Part shown: in pieces, positions 62,601 to 64,000 of the stretch | Layout: each line of letters begins with the position of its first letter | Position numbering within the stretch: the stretch's first letter is position 1 | NCBI GenBank assembly: GCA_030323885.1 | Contig: CM059186.1 | Coordinates: 151,502,407-151,566,406 of the forward strand | Source of the DNA: Branchipolynoe longqiensis | Lineage: Eukaryota; Annelida; Polychaeta; Phyllodocida; Polynoidae | Direction: 5' to 3' | DNA length: 64,000 bases | The notes under the pieces: generated by a model | Database searches by the model: none | What the model saw: the letters and a program-made list of their open reading frames with translations, nothing else | What the model was told of the DNA's origin: nothing | Made by a program: the position numbers and the translations under genes

Positions 62601-64000
62601 GTTGGTGGTGGTGCTGTGGTGGTTGTGTAGTTTAGTGGTATGGTGGTGATGGTGGTGTGTGGTTAGTGGTGGTGTGGTGGTGGTGTGGTGGTGGTGTGGT
62701 GGTGGTGTAGCTTAGTGGTATGGTGGTGGTGGTGTGATTTAGTGGTAGCATGGTGGTGTAGTGGTGATGTAGATTAGTGGTATGGTGCTGATGGTGGTGT
62801 TATGGTTAGTGGTGGTGTGGCGGTGTAGTGGTGGTGTAGTTTAGTGGTATGGTGGTGATGGTGGTGCTGTTGTTAGTGGTGGTGTGGTGGTGGTGTGGTG
62901 GTGGTGCGGTAGTGGTGTAGCTTAGTGGTATGGTGGTGGTGGTGTGATTTAGTGGTGGCATGGTGGTGATGTAGATTAGTGGTGTGGTGCTGATGGTGGT
63001 GTTGTAGTTAGTGGTGGCATGGTAGTGTAGTGGTGATGTAGATCAGTGGTATGGTGCTGATAGTGATGTTGTGGTTAGTGGTGGTGTGGTGGTGTAGTGG
63101 AAGTGTAGTTTAGTGGTATGGTGCTGATGTGGTCTTGTCGTTAGTGGTGATGTGGTGGTGTAGTGGTGGTGTAGTTTTGTGGTATGGTGCTGATAGTGAT
63201 GTTGTGGTTAGTGGTAGTGTGGCGGTGTAGTGGTGGTGTAGTTTAGTGGTATGGTGCTGATGTGGTGTTGTGGTTAGTGGTGGTGTGGTGGTGTAGTGGT
63301 GGTGTAGTTTTGTGGTATGGTGCTGATAGTGATGTTGTGGTTAGTGGTGGTGTGGTGGTGTAGTGGTGGTGTAGTTAGTGGTATGGTGCTGATGTGGTGT
63401 TGTGGTTAGTGGTGGTGTGGTGGTGTAGTGGTGGTGTAGTTTTGTGGTATGGTGCTGATAGTGATGTTGTGGTTAGTGGTGGTGTGGTGGTGTAGTGGTG
63501 GTGTAGTTAGTGGTATGGTGCTGATGTGGTGTTGTGGTTAGTGGTGGTGTGGTGGTGTAGTGGTGGTGTAGTTTAGTGGTCTGGTGGTGATAGTGATGTG
63601 GTGGTTAGTGGTGGTGTGGTGGTGTAGTGGTGTTGTAGTTTAGTGGTATGGTGCTGATGTGGTGTTGTGGTTAGTGGTGGTGTGGTGGTGTAGTGGTGGT
63701 GTAGTGGTGGCGTAGTTTAGTGGTATGGTGCTGATAGTAGTGTTGTGGTTAGTGGTGGTGTGGTGGTGTGGTGGTATAGTGGTGGTGTAGTTTAGTGATA
63801 TGGTGCTGTTAGTGGTGCTGTGGTTAGTGGTGGTGTGGCGGTGTAGTGGTGGTGTAGTTTACTGGTATGGTGCTGATAGTGGTGTTGTGGTTACTGGTGG
63901 TGTGGTGATGTACTGGTGGTGTAGTTTAGTGGTATGGTGCTGATGGTGATGTTGTGGTTAGTGGTGGTGTGTTGATGTAGTGGTGGTGTAGTTTACTGGT
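62600..64000. repeat. 66-bp GGTGGTGTAG minisatellite, open at window end
   Basis: GTATGGTGCTGAT recurs at 63182, 63249, 63315 and 63381, a 66-base period. Each unit has GTTGTGGTTAGTGGTGGTGT, GGTGGTGTAGTGG and TGTAGTTTAGTG. Before 62850 the units are less regular. The array continues past the window. Confidence 0.9.

Overview
This 64 kb window looks like intergenic, repeat-dominated DNA from an animal nuclear genome. The evidence is tRNA-derived SINEs, a LINE with a reverse transcriptase, many terminal-inverted-repeat (TIR) elements with TA, TTAA or TAA target duplications, and long minisatellites. A marine invertebrate, perhaps a mollusc or other lophotrochozoan, fits the mix, but this is a guess from repeat style. 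I see no host gene I can defend: no multi-exon coding signal, no conserved host domain, no rRNA and no intact tRNA. Most long open frames are translations of low-complexity arrays. The only recognisable proteins are mobile: two broken copies of one LINE reverse transcriptase and a short transposase-like helix-turn-helix remnant.

Layout. 0-8 kb: G-rich strand-asymmetric arrays (GA-rich, a 10-bp GGGGCGGAGC array, others) separated by short unique stretches, one SINE-B and two copies of a 110-130 bp repeat that each lead into a G-rich array. 8-15.4 kb: SINEs, a 1.67 kb fold-back element (11285-12955), an 808 bp TIR element and a mariner-type remnant. 15.6-22 kb: G- or C-rich arrays, SINE-A copies and a TTAA-flanked MITE. 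22.6-36 kb: two inverted copies of a TAA-flanked fold-back family, a LINE, SINEs, and MITEs. 36-39.5 kb: a nest of elements inside elements. 40-48.2 kb: a chain of fold-back elements, a palindromic pogo-like MITE and SINE pieces. 48.3-57 kb: a 24-bp minisatellite, the second 815 bp TIR element, CA-rich and CT-rich arrays, and a 42-bp satellite of about 41 units. 57-64 kb: another fold-back element, AT-rich minisatellites, clustered SINEs, and a GTGGT-rich 66-bp array that runs off the window end.

The main result is a group of fold-back elements (H1-H8 here) at 11285, 22666, 33304, 40105, 40983, 44344, 47596 and 57198. They share a terminal motif close to CCCTGTCACACTACG and 3-bp (TAA-like) flanking duplications, which is the pattern of PIF/Harbinger DNA transposons. 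Their interiors are 10-11 bp tandem repeats that differ between subfamilies but often resemble the inner end of the TIR. Six of the eight also carry one palindrome near GTTTTGnACATGnnCAAAAC. A separate hexamer-rich MITE family at 36-39 kb shows the same TAA-type duplication. No transposase that could move any of them is encoded here.
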